Source: Pilatotrama ljubarskyi
Lineage: Eukaryota; Basidiomycota; Agaricomycetes; Polyporales; Polyporaceae
Direction of reading: 5' to 3'
NCBI GenBank assembly: GCA_022385805.1
Contig: MU277674.1
Location: forward strand, 373,251 to 437,250
Length of the DNA stretch: 64,000 nt
The notes beneath the pieces are model-generated. The model was not told the DNA's origin, ran no database searches, and was given only the letters and a program-made list of their open reading frames with translations. Below are positions 21,764-33,679 of this stretch, in pieces. Positions within the stretch are counted from its first letter, which is position 1. Each line of letters begins with the position of its first letter. A program made the position numbers and the translations under genes.

Positions 21764-24700
21764 ATGATAGACCATCTGCTGGGACGCCCCAGCGTGAGCT
21801 GGAAGAGGACTCAGGTGAGACACACGTTCATTTGAGTCCCGGCTCGTTGCTGACTTCGTGCTTGCGCGTGCCCAGGTCATTCTGGTCATTATCTTCTGGT
21901 TCTGGCGGATTCTCCGTGGAGACCCCAATGGACCTAGACTCCTGTGGATTAGACGTGCCAACAGAGCCTTGCGTATGTATGCTTGCGTCGCATATCCCAA
22001 ACTGTCCTCATCTGGTCTACAGACCGATTCACGCCATGGCAACTCATCGTAAGCACACTGACCGGCGTCTATGCCGTCCGTAACCTCGACAAGATCCTCG
22101 GGTTGGCAGGTAAGCCAAACATGGATGTCTGGTTATCACTACATGCTGATGTGATCCCCTCAGCCCCCGAGCCGCTGGCTAACCTTGTACGTACATCGTG
22201 TGGTAAAGGACGCACCCTCGCTTACAGAGTTATACCCCTCAGTATTCGCCTTCCTATTACCGCGCCACCTGGATTGCTATAGGCTGCGACGCTGGCTTCG
22301 CCACCGCGATGTCCATCAGGCCACAGTGGCTGAAGGACATCTGTTCTGTGCTCTTCTCCATCTACTACATCATCTACGCTAGCGAAGCGGACGAGAAGGT
22401 CTGCTATCTTACGCCTGCCTTCCGATGCGGTTAGATGACCCGCTCACAAACACTGCCAACAGATCCGGAAATACCGAGCGGTACCTACCGTCGAGATGCT
22501 TAGGACGACCTGGGAGAAGACGACGAACCCTTACGTGCGTGTACAGCACTCCCTGAATTCGGTGGGCTTTACTCACCCACAGCTATCAGCTCCGGATGCT
22601 CGCGCATCACCCACACATCTCGATACGCCGTAAGATACTTCTGGCCCGCCCGAAGTACTCTACGTTCCGCCGCCCGATTACCACGTGGCTGTTCTTCGCG
22701 CCCCCAGCGGATCAGCTCGCGCATGCAACTGACCTCATCCTTGACTTCCCCGGCGGCGGGTTTGTGTCAATGACCCCGGAACACCATGAAGAGCGCCTGC
22801 GCATGTGGGCCATTCGCACTGGGAAACCCGTGCTCTCCGTGGATTATGGGAAAGCACCAGAATGTAAGTGCTCGGCGCGTTACGGCGTGTCCGTGGTTGA
22901 CCGATCACCCCGTTCCTGGCCGCGCAGACCCCTACCCCTTCTCCATCGACGAGTGCTTCGATCTGTACAGGGTGTTGGTGGAGACCACCGGCATAGTCAT
23001 CGGAATGTCTGGGCGCAAACTCAATATCATCTGCACAGGCGACTCTGCGTAAGTCCCGCTGCCTGACAGCGTACAAGTACACTGGACGAGCTGACTATAT
23101 GCGCAGGGGCGCACATATTGCTGTCTGTGTGATGTTCAAGATCTTGGAAACCCAGATGAGCTTGCCGCATCCGCTCGCGCTGGTCTTGAACTATGCTGCA
23201 CTGGATTTCAATTTTACCTCCTGGATGACGCCGCAGAACCTGAGAGTCTTACAAACCGAGCAGTCGTCTGGCCATCTTTCCATGCTCGCCGAGCAGAAGG
23301 ATCATTTGCGTCACATCAGCCCACTTTCCATGGTTGGCGATCGTAAGGTTCCTCGGCGCCGACGCAGCCTCCGCGACACGCTCCGAACTCTGGCGTCACC
23401 ATCTGCGCCCAAGATGCCTCCGCTCCGTACCCGACACACGACGTCTAGCATCAAACATGTCAGCAGCCTCGACGATGATAGTCATGACGAGGGCGGTGCG
23501 ATGGGAGACGTCGAGGACGAGACGTACAGTCGTGTGAAAGAGGAAGACAAACCTCTTCGCGCGAGGATCCGGTTCAACCCGCAAGTGAGCCAGATAGAAC
23601 ATCAGTCCCCAACCCCCGAGCCTGTCGAGTCTCATGACCAAGCGGCGCCGCAAGAGAAGGCACCGATAGGGACGCGGCTTACGATGACGAGCCGTACTGG
23701 GTATTTCCAGGATCGCATCATCTCGCCGAGCATGGTGAGTTCCTATTCTCCACCTCGATCGGACTCGGGTAGGATGGTTTGAAAAGAGCAATGATGCTCA
23801 CCGCATCGCCTCGCGCCCTCCCGAGCCCTCGCGTACGGATCGTACAGTGAATACGACTGATGCGCCCGTCCTCAGATGCGAGCGATGGCCATCCTCTACA
23901 TTGGCCCGCATCGAAACCCCGACTTCCAATCGGACTACCAGCTCTCGCCTATCCTTGCGCCCGACCGTCTGCTCGCGCAATTCCCACCGCTGCTGATGTC
24001 GTGCGGAGAGAAGGACCCCTTCGTGGACGACACGCTCATCTTCGCCGGGCGCGTGCGCGAAGCGAAGCGAGCCCGCCGTGCGGAGCTCGAACGCGTCCTC
24101 GCAGGGAAGAGCTCGCAGTACGGTGAGCACCTGCGCATGAGCGTGCACGATGTCGGCCCAGACGAGTCTGTGCGCGCGCTGCGGCGCGAGCGGGACCGCC
24201 TCGCGTCTGAGACGGAGGAGGACTGGGTGCAGATGCACATATTCTCAGAGTGGAGCCACGGGTACCTGCAAATGCCCTCGGTGATGCGGGAGGCGCGCGT
24301 TGTGATCGACGACCTGGCGGACTGGATGCAGGAGGTGTTTGGGCGGGATGCGGGCGGGTCCGCTGCTGTACCCTCCGGAGCGCAGGCTAACGGCATCCCG
24401 CCCATCGTTATCTCGGAGGACCGCCGAGGGGCACCGAGCCCGCCCAAGCAGCGTAGGTTGTCGACATCTATGACGAAGGGCAGGCGTCCGTCCCAGGACA
24501 TGGATGGGCTGACTTCTGCGACCTCCGAGACGTCGGAGCTCGACACGGACGAAGTCCTCTCATTCTCGCCTAAGCGGCGCAGCCCACCGAGCTCGTTTGC
24601 GTCGACAGCGTCCTCGAACACCGTACGCCGGTTCTCGCACAGTCGGAGCGGGAGTCAACCCCCATCATCATCACTACAACCATCCAAACCCGAATCTGCT

Positions 24701-25000
24701 ATGGCAACTCCGCCCGGCGGCCTCGGGAAGGAACTTGCAGACGAGCTGCAAGTGGACGGGCACCGCATTGACATCCTGCACGACGTAGTGCCACAGATCA
24801 CAACGGGCAGCCGGGACCTAGGCGTGGATGGCTACCGCGTCGGCTCTCCCCCGAAGCGCCCCAGCTCTGGGACCAGCAGCACCCCGCAGGCGGGCACGCC
24901 GACGCATAAGGGTGGGCAGACGATCTCAGAGTCGGAGCTCATGCGCCGAAGGCGATTGTTGGACTCGCACCTCATCGCGTCGTCGGATTCTGTTAGGTAG
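21764..25000 (+). CDS. Membrane-anchored hormone-sensitive-lipase-type alpha/beta hydrolase
   Basis: Serine esterase/lipase. Exon 1 (MIDHLLGRPSVSWKRTQ) splices to a hydrophobic segment VILVIIFWFWRILRG. A second hydrophobic stretch (DICSVLFSIYYIIYAS) comes before RKYRAVPTVEMLRTTWE. The hydrolase core has the oxyanion motif DFPGGGFVSMTPEHH, then LSVDYGKAPEYPYPFSIDEC, and the nucleophile elbow GDSAGAH, which is split by an intron between Ala and Gly (about 23049-23106). An insertion of about 150 charged, low-complexity residues (23340-23740) splits the core before AILYIGPHRNPDFQSDYQ. The acid GEKDPFVDD and the histidine SEWSHGYLQM complete the triad. A disordered Ser/Pro-rich tail of over 200 residues follows (24340-25000). 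About eight introns. Substrate unknown; intracellular membrane lipid or steryl-ester turnover is inference. Confidence 0.86.
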
Positions 25001-26478
25001 GCAGGGGGTCAGGGGGTCGGGGAGGCGCGTGTGAGCAGTAAGGTGCAGGAGGAGGAGGACTAGGGGGGGCTGGAGGTTGGGCGTTGGGTGGGTGGGACTA
25101 CGGCGGGTACAGCTCGCGCGCAGGGACACCGCATGGGGATCTGCGTGGGAGTGATGGCGGGCGGCGGTGTCGCGATGGTATGTTGTCCTTGTACTTGCGG
25201 ATCTATGGAATTTCTTGAAGTCCCACTTGATTCGGACACCTGCAGGCAGGGTGGTTGTGCGGCGTGCGGCTTGCGGCGTACAAGCATCACGCCTGTCACC
25301 GCGCCCGATTGCGGCGCGAGCCTCAAGCTGAACGCTGCGAGCAGGTGCGTTATGTCGTAGAGTGCGTCAGCCGCAAGCGTAGCACGGAGGGTTGCCGACG
25401 GTCTACGTTCCATGACATTCGGATTGATTTGTCACGGAACGGCGGGTTCACGGTGGGCGCGCATGCAGCAGTGGTATCCCCATGCGAGCGTATTGCAGAT
25501 CTGTACTTGAGGAAGCGGCGCAGTGCCTGGGCGCGGTCGCAGCCTAGCGTCTCAAGGAGCGCGAGCTGTGCGGCCCTGGGTGAGCGAGGGCTGACTGGGG
25601 GTGGAGGTGGTATGGGCGGCGAGGTCGAGCGACGAGTCGGTCTCCATATCGAGAGAATCTTTCAGGGCGACCGGAGAACCACGGTGGCATGGGCGATTTC
25701 TAATGTCGCAAAGCCGCCATTGTGCTCGGACGCTCGGTGAGCGGCGGATGATGAAGCGATGTGAGACAACGCGAAGCGGACAAATTCGACGAGGGCTTCA
25801 GCCAAGACCTTCTGAATCATGGGCATTGTTCTTGAGCACGGGGGTGCCGCCAAACGGACTCGCTCCAAAATAGCGACGGCGATTTTTTTTCGCGCGGCGT
25901 AGAAAGGGACGGCAAGCGTGGAGGCATGTGCGTGCGCAGCCCGCCCGCGAAGTCGCACAGCAGACGGCCGCGCGCTAGAAGGCCGGTATGTCGAAGGGTG
26001 GCGGCACAGCAGCCCGTGGCGGGCGAAGGCGGCCAGGGACGCGGCGGCAGAAAATGGGAATAATTTAGGCAGATTGGGGAAAGAGGACCCTGGACACCCT
26101 GGGTAGCGCGAGAAAAAGAGAATAGACGGGATTGTGGCGGTACTGGGGATTGATTGGAGGGGGATCTCGATTGGGACGGACGGGCGTCTGTTTGGGATTC
26201 GTGCGTCCTGCGCTGTCAGAGTCGGATATATTGTATAAAGCCCTCCTTTTTTCCCTTTTTCCCCGAGTCCCGACCCCGACCCCGCCATTCGCCTCCCTCT
26301 CTCTCTCTCTCTCCCTCTCCTCGTCGTCTGCTCAGTCGCCCTCGCTGTCCTCTCCGTCCCGCTCGTCCCCGCCCCCGTCGTGTCCATTCTCCGTCTCGTC
26401 TCTTCCGTTCACGCCTCCATATCAGCCTCGAACATCAGGCACGGGTGATCTCCAGCGCTACATAGTCTTGGTCTTGTC
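25001..26478 (+). promoter_or_regulatory. Lipase 3' flank and promoter of the C2H2 factor
   Basis: About 1.5 kb without a supportable gene. The right part looks like a core promoter: a TATA box (TATAAA, 26234-26239) preceded by a TATA-like run, then a strongly pyrimidine-rich tract with a CT dinucleotide run at about 26291-26325, and the C2H2 start at 26479. This predicts a transcription start near 26265 and a 5' leader of about 200 nt. The left part is G-rich 3' flank of the lipase gene. Confidence 0.55.
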
Positions 26479-27913
26479 ATGGAAGTAGATGCCTCGTTCC
26501 GACTGCCTACTATGCCCCCGCCCGGTGCCCCCTTCCGCGCCCTGCACCCCTACCAGTTCGCCCCGGCAGAGTACAACCCCCTCATGCCATCCCCAGACCA
26601 TCCCCCAAACGCGCCCCATAACCCCACCCGCCACGACCACGACCACGCCGCCCCGCCCGACGCGCGCGATCGGAATCACCCATCGTCCTCCTACTATTCC
26701 CATCCCCCGCCCCCCAATCCGCACGCATCCTCCAGCCGCACCCACTCCAGCCAGTACCAGCCGCCCCCAAGTCCCCAGTTCCGCACGCATGCAGTCAACT
26801 GGGGCCTGCCACCTCTCCCCGCCGGTGGCCAGCAGCTCCCCCCGCCCTCGTCTCTCGCAGGGCCCTCGATACCCGCTGACTTCCCCCAGACCACGACCAT
26901 CCGCGGCCGCTCTGTTGACGATGCGCAGCGCGCCCCTCAGGCTGCCATGCTCTACGCGCAATCGCAGCAGCTCCCGCCCATACAATCGCCCGGCATCGCG
27001 CCGCCCCCTCCGCCGCCCACGCGAGGCCGCTCCTCGTCCCTGATCGCCGCCTCCTCCTATCCGCAAAGCGGTAGCGTGCCGCGTCTCCCGCCGATTATGC
27101 AGGTCGAAAAGCAGCAGGTCACGACGAGCGCGACCCAGGCCGCCAGCGCGAGCCGGCGGAGAAACGAGGCGAATTTCGTCTGTCCCGTCCCTGGCTGCGG
27201 CAGCACGTTCACTCGCCGCTTCAACCTCCGAGGTGCGTAGACATCGCGTCGAGTGGCGCGTTCCTGTTTCTCTCTGACGCTTTGTGGATCGCGATTATGA
27301 TGACAGGTCATCTACGATCGCATACTGCCGAGCGGCCGTTCTTGTGCGAGTGGCCAGGGTGCAACAAAGGATTTGCGCGTCAGCACGACTGCAAGTGAGT
27401 GGCTCGCTTGAGAGCGGCTTTGCGCCGCCCCCGCTACGCACAGCTCGCTAATCGTCTCGCGCGCGCGCTCGCCGCCACGCACTGTATCTCGCAGACGCCA
27501 CCAAGCACTCCATACGTCGCGGTCGCAATCAAACCTCTGCCAGGGCTGTGGGAAGACCTTCAGCCGCCTAGACGCATTGAACGTGAGTGCCGCCTGATCC
27601 GCCTGTACCTGTAGGCGCACGACTGACTGACGCCCCCTCTTTGCGCTCTCACAGAGACATCGTGCGTTCGCACCGAACTTGGGAATCCTGATTTCCGGCT
27701 AACTTTTTACCGTCTTTCTTTGCACTGACAGTGCGCTCAGATGGGGGCGCCGAGTGCCGACAGGTCGCGGAGGCCGCGAACATCGCGCAGCGGCTGAGCC
27801 CGCAGGATGAGGAGTGGGAGAACGCGAGCAACTCGACCGAGCGCTCGACGGAGCAGCCTCAGCAGCAGCAGCAGCAGCGGGGCTCGCGCCGGACTCCGTC
27901 ACGTAGCTCGTAG
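26479..27913 (+). CDS. C2H2 zinc-finger transcription factor
   Basis: Probable nuclear DNA-binding regulator. The N-terminal exon (26479-27231) encodes a long Pro/Ser/His-rich disordered region. Three fingers follow: FVCPVPGCGSTFTRRFNLR-GHLRSHT, FLCEWPGCNKGFARQHDCK-RHQALH, and NLCQGCGKTFSRLDALN-RHLRSDGGAEC. The third is a C2HC variant with Cys as the last ligand. All three are split by introns (about 27232-27306, 27394-27497, 27580-27654). A 7-nt microexon (AGACATC, 27655-27661) and a fourth intron (27662-27731) are needed to form RHLRSDGG; reading through gives a stop shortly after. The tail has a poly-Gln run and ends SRRTPSRSS before TAG at 27911-27913. Resembles mushroom C2H2 regulators, but the target genes cannot be told. 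Confidence 0.85.
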
Positions 27914-30900
27914 CTGCCATATCCGCACGCGTCCACCAGAGGAGCGACCAGGCCCGCAACTCCTACACGTGCACGCGACATCTGCATCCCATCCCGAGCA
28001 TCAGCAGTGGCAGGAGGGAGCCTCCTTCTATTCCCATCTCCGTTCCTTCCCCGCACCAACACCACCACCCACGACCACATCTATCTCATGAGATGATCCC
28101 AGGAAGCAGCAGCAGCAGCAGGAGCGAGCGGCGAGCGGCGAGCAGCAATGGATGTTATAGCGCTGTCAGCCCGGCTCCGATTCTGACGCGCGCCCCTAGT
28201 TGATTCGTTCGCAGCAGCAGCAGCAATAGCCATCTTTGCAATGGCATGATATCCGCATCTCGGGGGCTTTCCCTCCCGCTCTCGCTCGCGCGCGGTTGCG
28301 CTTGCAGTGTACATGTAGTATTGCCGGGCTTCGCTCCTAAATTAATGTCCTAATGCACGTCTGTCGCCATCGTCACACCTCAGCTGCCGTCGTGCCATCG
28401 TCGGTCCTCGGGCCACGCCAAGCTTCCTCACCCAGATATGTATCCAGATATCCAAGGCTTATTTCCCCGCATGGCACGTCGCATCTGTCTTCCCTGTCGG
28501 ACGTCCGGACTGTCTCCGCGCTCTCCGGAGTCTCGAAGCTGCCCCAGTGCATGGTGAGTCCGCCTCGTGCCCCGTCTTCGTGCCTACGGTCTGCCAGCGG
28601 ACTTTGGGAATCGTGTCGAGCTCGTCTTCGAGTTCTCGCGACCCGATCTCGGTGAGTGGACGTCTCATGGAGATTTCTGGATATCCAGGCGGAGTCCGCG
28701 CGGCCACCCCTCTGAGCAGCCCGTACCCGTACTCCTACCCGTACCCGCAGTGATGCAGGCCTGGGGCCGATCACGACGAGAGCGATCGCGAGACGTCGCG
28801 CCAGGAGGTCCGAGGAACGTGGCGCGTGCGATGACAGATTTCGCAGCGAGCGTGCCGTAAGTTCGAAATACTAGCACCGTTCCTGCTGCAGACGTCGCTC
28901 GGACGCGTACGTCAGTCGACGACCACGCATAGGGCGATCGTGGTAGGAGCGGTGCTACATAGAACCTGCATGCAGTGCCTGGAGGCAGGAGGGGCTCGGG
29001 GAGGTGGTCAATCGGGAGGATCGGGGGACGGGCCCGGCGTTCGGGAGTGAGAGCGTGGGCGTGGGCGTGGTGGCGGGGAGCCGGGGTCGGGGGGGCAGAT
29101 CAGGAGAGCACAGCACGCCGCCCTTGCGGTGTCGCGCGTGCCAAGCGCGTGCTGCTGCGCGCGACACGGGCGAGTGCTGTGCAACGTTCACCCAGCCTGC
29201 CGCTTACGGCATCGTCCACATCCCAGCCCGCTCTGCGGCCGACTCCGACCGCGGCCGAACTCTGACAACCGCCGCCGGTACCCATTCAACGATAACGTTC
29301 TACAGTCTACTCATAGTGTGATGCATCATATACTGTATACCGGCTGGTGCTGAATGTGGGCCGCATCCCGCCCCGGTCTGCTCACTGAGTCACTACTCCG
29401 AGTGGTGATGAGTGCTTACAGCTTCTCCGAGGCCCCGGCGGCAGCGGGCCCTCGGGCACCTCTCCCCTTCGCCCGGTCGGCATACGTGACTAATGGCATG
29501 TGCGTGAGACCGGCGTGGGATCCATGGCTCAATTCCGTACGTTGAACGCCTCACTCTCAGGCTCGTCGACCCGGACGTGGCGCTCATATCGCCCACACAG
29601 GGCGGGGCTTGATATCCGTGTCCGCGCTGGTGGGTTTCTTTTTTTTCTTTGCAAGGGAGCCCCCTCCCTTGACGCGCGCGAACATTTCTGCCAAGAATTC
29701 GATTGAGCAAGCCGCTCGGAAGGACAGCAAGGTGCGCGTACCCCAGCCTCGTCCACCTCTCACGGGGATGCTCAGCAGGCCTTTGGCTCAAGCACGCCGC
29801 CGCGGGCTTCGCGAAGTACGCAGGGCGGCTTTGCGTGGAATGTTGCTCGCACACCCACACCTAGAACCGGAGTCCGGTGCGAAGTGCTTCAGACTCACAG
29901 GCCAGCAGGCGCGCACGCCCGAGCACGAATGCTGCCCATGCACGGATCCTCCAGGCGCCACGGGGCGGCTAGACGCGCACTTGTCGCGATACCGCCACGA
30001 AGACGAATTGGCTTCCGGAATTACAATGATAGCAGCAGCGCGGGGCGATGTGCCCACGATGAGTGGTGTGGGCCCGGTCACCCGTGGCTATCAGCATCAT
30101 CATCATGTTCATCTTCCAGCTGGTGGCAGATGGCTTTTGAGGGCGCCCGCCGTCCGAGGAAAGGGACACTGCTCCCGTATCGTGTTGCAGGCGATGTATG
30201 ACGCGCCGGCTTGGACGGCGGGCGGGCGCTCGGACGGCGCAGGCAAGCCGCCTCGTCCCGGATATATGCGTCGAGGACGACGCGGGGCATGACTGACGTA
30301 TCCGTATTCCGTGCAAGACCGGTCGGAGACCGCATGGGTATGTGCTTTCATCGTTCGAGCCCTCGTGCCGGGAGCCTGGGGGCCAACATCCATCGCAAAC
30401 GCCACAGATGTGGTCTGCCCTTCTCCCGATGCAGGATCCTGTCATCGGAGGTTCTGATATGTCGAGCGCAGGGGAGGTGAGAATGAGAGATGAAAGATAG
30501 TCAAGAAGCTCACTGCGGCCTCTTAATTGCATGCGCGTCACGCCTAAGATAACTTACGAACGGCGCGTCAACAGACCGCAGGAGACTCACGATGGACGCC
30601 GAAACGTTCGGAAGCCTTCTGCCAGTGACGAACGAACCCAAACCATCTCTGGGATTGAAGGCCAGAGCCCCCTAGGACGGGAGCTCTCGCACAGCCATGG
30701 GCAATGAGCTGTCAACGGTACAGTAAATCAGCCATATACGTATCTGCCAAGGAATGAAGACGAAACTGCCGCGGGCGGGTCTTTCGGCGGTGGGCGAGAT
30801 AGACGCTATCGCGATGGTTGCAGAGGTACGGTGCGCCCCCGGACATTTGAGGTTTGAACCAACCGAGCGCGATTGCTCATCCGTGGGCCCTCAGCAATAG

Positions 30901-31797
30901 CCTCTACCGAAACGGAGAGAGGCACGCCCAGCTTTGACACCCATTAACAGCTGAGACCCTGAAACCGAGCGAGACCTACCGACAAGTTGCCTCCTGGATC
31001 CATGAGTCCCCGCGGGGCATCCGTCCGAAGGCGACGGAGCGTGCATGGAGAGAAGACAAACGAGGAGTACATCCGTCCGTGCATCATTTGTCTCCGGCGT
31101 GACCTGGGAAGCGGTGGGTCCGAATTTGGGTTGCCAGCACCCTGGACCCCCGAGCATCGCCGTTCGGAGTTGGATATGAGGTTCCTGATAGCCCGTCCAG
31201 CGTCTGGCATGTATCCATCGATTCGTGCGCCTTTGACAGCACAAACCGCATGATGCGACAGGAAGAACGACTCACGAGTCATAGACTGAGTACGGGATCG
31301 CGGACTTGTGCCGCACTAGCAAGGTTATGAACTGGACATCACATGGCGTTGTGGCGGCGTCCTGAGAGTGTTTGGTGCTTTGTCCCCTCTCAGTGCTTGC
31401 GGCGAGTCCGGGTCTGTTAAGCGCTGCCGTTGTACGCACCGTCCGCATTCAACTCAGAAAGACGTCTGGGTGCTGTGACACGCGGCGAGCACCGCAATCG
31501 AACATGCATGGAAGTGCAGAGTGACGCGAGGGAACCATGCTGACAGCTGTGCAGCGCCCGTTTTGGCAGTCGTTGTACTACGTAGAATCGTCGCTAGGTT
31601 GAACTTTTGCCAGTTGCACATGGCGCGAGTCGGACTCCGCCAAGCTTGGGAATCAATGCAGCGTCAAATATCAACCATGACAACACTGGTACAGTATGGA
31701 GACCGAGAAAACAAGGTCCAGGAGGCTTGAGAACAATGACAGCTGCGACGGATCGTACAAAGTACACTCGGGGCCCGGGCGAGTCCCTCATCGGAGA
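27914..31797. other. 3.9 kb stretch without a supportable gene
   Basis: The longest gene-poor part of the window. Its left end has short CAG/GCA trinucleotide runs (about 28106-28122 and 28213-28227), probably 3' UTR or flank of the C2H2 gene. Consensus-like donors (GTGAGT at about 28554 and 28650) hint at a spliced transcript, but I could not assemble a coding product. Open frames at 29609-30292 (+), 29969-30541 (-) and 30891-31282 (-) are rich in Arg, Ser, His and Cys and carry no motif. No terminal repeats or transposase motifs were seen. Non-coding RNA, a decayed transposon or long regulatory DNA all remain possible. Confidence 0.4.
28099..28230. repeat. CAG/GCA trinucleotide microsatellites
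   Basis: Two short trinucleotide runs downstream of the C2H2 stop: (CAG)n at about 28106-28122, next to repeated GAGCGGC units, and (GCA)n at about 28213-28227. They lie outside the reading frame. Confidence 0.6.
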
Positions 31798-33035
31798 TTA
31801 CGAGAAGATATGACAACCTTCAAAGTCCTATGGAGTTGGGGAAGCTCGTCAGCACAGCCAAAAGGAGGTCCAGATCTCGAACACTTACATCGGCGGGATC
31901 GTTGAAGCGCAGGCCGACGTCGAGCCCTGCGATTGCCGTCATCTCCTGCTCGGTGAGCTTGATGTTCGTGCTCTCCAGATTCTCCCGCATCTGCTGCTCC
32001 GTATCGCTCTTCGGTATAATCGCCAGCCCGCGCTGCGTCGCCCACCTCAGCACTACCTGTGCAGGTGTCCGCGCGTGTGCCAGCGCGATGGAAGTGATCA
32101 TCGGGTGTGTGAACAGCGGCTGGGTGCGAAGCGACTTCGGGGTGTTGAGCTCCCGGAAGCCGAGCGGACCGAACGAGGAGTAGGCGGTGACCGCGATGCC
32201 TTGTGACTGAGCATATTGCACGGCCCGCTGTTGCACGTTGTAGGGGTGGATCTCTGCCAGTCACGAGAGTGTTCGTCAGTGCATGGTACTTATCGAGGCA
32301 AGCGGTCTCATTGTGGGACACGCACCGATCTGCAGTACTGAAGGTGTATGCCGCGCGTACTTCAGGAGGTCCATAAGCAGGGCGCTGCACATGTTAGACA
32401 CTCCGAGGTGCCGGATGTAGCCCTCGTCGACGAGCTCCTCGAGCGCCTCCCAGGTTTCACGGAGAGGAACTGGATCGTGCTTCACTTCACTTTTCCCGTC
32501 ATGATACCATCCCGGCGGGTAGCGGGTGTCAGGGGAAACGTACGCCAAGGAAATGGCTGAGGGGCGATGACCTTTAGCGTGCGGGCATAGAACGGAAGCG
32601 AGGAATAGTACGCACGAAAGTGCACGTAGTAGACGTCGAAGTAAGACACGCCCCAGTCGGACAGGGAGCGCATGACAGCCTCCCGGACGTGCTCCTTGCG
32701 GTGGAACGTGTTCCACAGCTTCGACACGACCCAGACGTCTTCGCGCTTGACGACGCCGTCCTCGATGGCGCGTCGCAGGCCTTCTCCGCACTCTTTCTCG
32801 TTTCCGTAGTCTGTGGCAGATTCGGAGAAGAAGGTTCAGCAGCCACTTCCGCGAAAATCGGACGCGGTCACAGTCGATACTCACCGCATGCGCAGTCTAG
32901 GAGCCTGTATCCGACCTTGAGCCCGGTGTACACGGCCTCGGATGCCTTCTTTCCGTTATGTTTCCACGTCCCGAAACCGATCTGAGGCAGTTCTGCGCCC
33001 GTAGGCTTGAGGGTGATGGTGGGACACGTCAACAT
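31798..33035 (-). CDS. Aldo-keto reductase (xylose-reductase-like)
   Basis: NAD(P)H-dependent carbonyl reductase with a TIM-barrel fold. The start MLTCPTITLKPTGAELPQIG leads to GFGTWKHNGKKASEAVYTGL and LLDCACDYGNEKE (catalytic Asp and Tyr). Then come VVSKLWNTFHRKEHV (catalytic Lys) and YYVHFP-ISLAYVSPDTRYPPGWYHDGK, with the catalytic His before an intron. LGVSNM, IEIHPYN and the cofactor segment IIPKSDTEQQMRENL follow. The last intron (31828-31888) leaves a 30-nt final exon, DFEGCHIFS, that matches the usual AKR C-terminus after GLRFNDPAD; reading through gives an unrelated tail. The long insert in the YPPGWYHDGK loop is typical of xylose-reductase-type fungal AKRs. Actual sugar or aldehyde substrate unknown. 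Confidence 0.92.
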
Positions 33036-33679
33036 TTCGGCAGCGACGCTGTGTGATGTGTGGTAGTGTCAGAGGATTGCGTAGTAGATAGGCAACTTGT
33101 TCAGCTGTGAGGAGTCCGACCCCAGCGTCGTCGTGCTCGTGGAGCATATATACAGCAGCTTGCGCGGACTAGACTCGCCCTTCTGTCAAGTGTCCAAGGG
33201 GAAGGCTCATCCAGGCAAGGAACCGCCTCCCAGAGCTCGAGAGCACCATCATATCGAAAGCTTCCGGAGGACGAGACGTAGCCCGCGAAGAATGTCCGTG
33301 CTCAGTGCCCAGGATGCGAGGACGATAGCGAGGCTAGCCGCTGTCCAGGCGGGAGATACTGCTGAACGACAGGAAAGCGGCGCGTACCCCCGGCCCCATG
33401 GTACGAGAATAGGTCATCCAGACCATGGGTCCGAGGACAAGTCTAGAGTCCACTTCGCCCTTCCCGGCCCGTGGCCTCTGCACATGATCTGGAGAAGGGT
33501 GAGACTGAAATCGGCGAAGCGCTGGAGGCTGTGAAGTTCGTCGACATTACGTGACATGCTCCTTCAAGAGAAGTGTGACCGAGGCATTGGGATCTGTCAT
33601 AAATCGAGGCTGGTTTGCCCGAGGGAGCATGCGATGATTAGAAACAACGCTTGGTATATACATCGTCATAAAACGACAA
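33036..33679. other. Intergenic, AKR start to PEX5 stop
   Basis: About 640 nt holding the AKR promoter and PEX5 3' UTR. The open frame at 33097-33534 (+, 145 codons) has no recognisable domain or matching gene structure and is not called. Confidence 0.45.
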
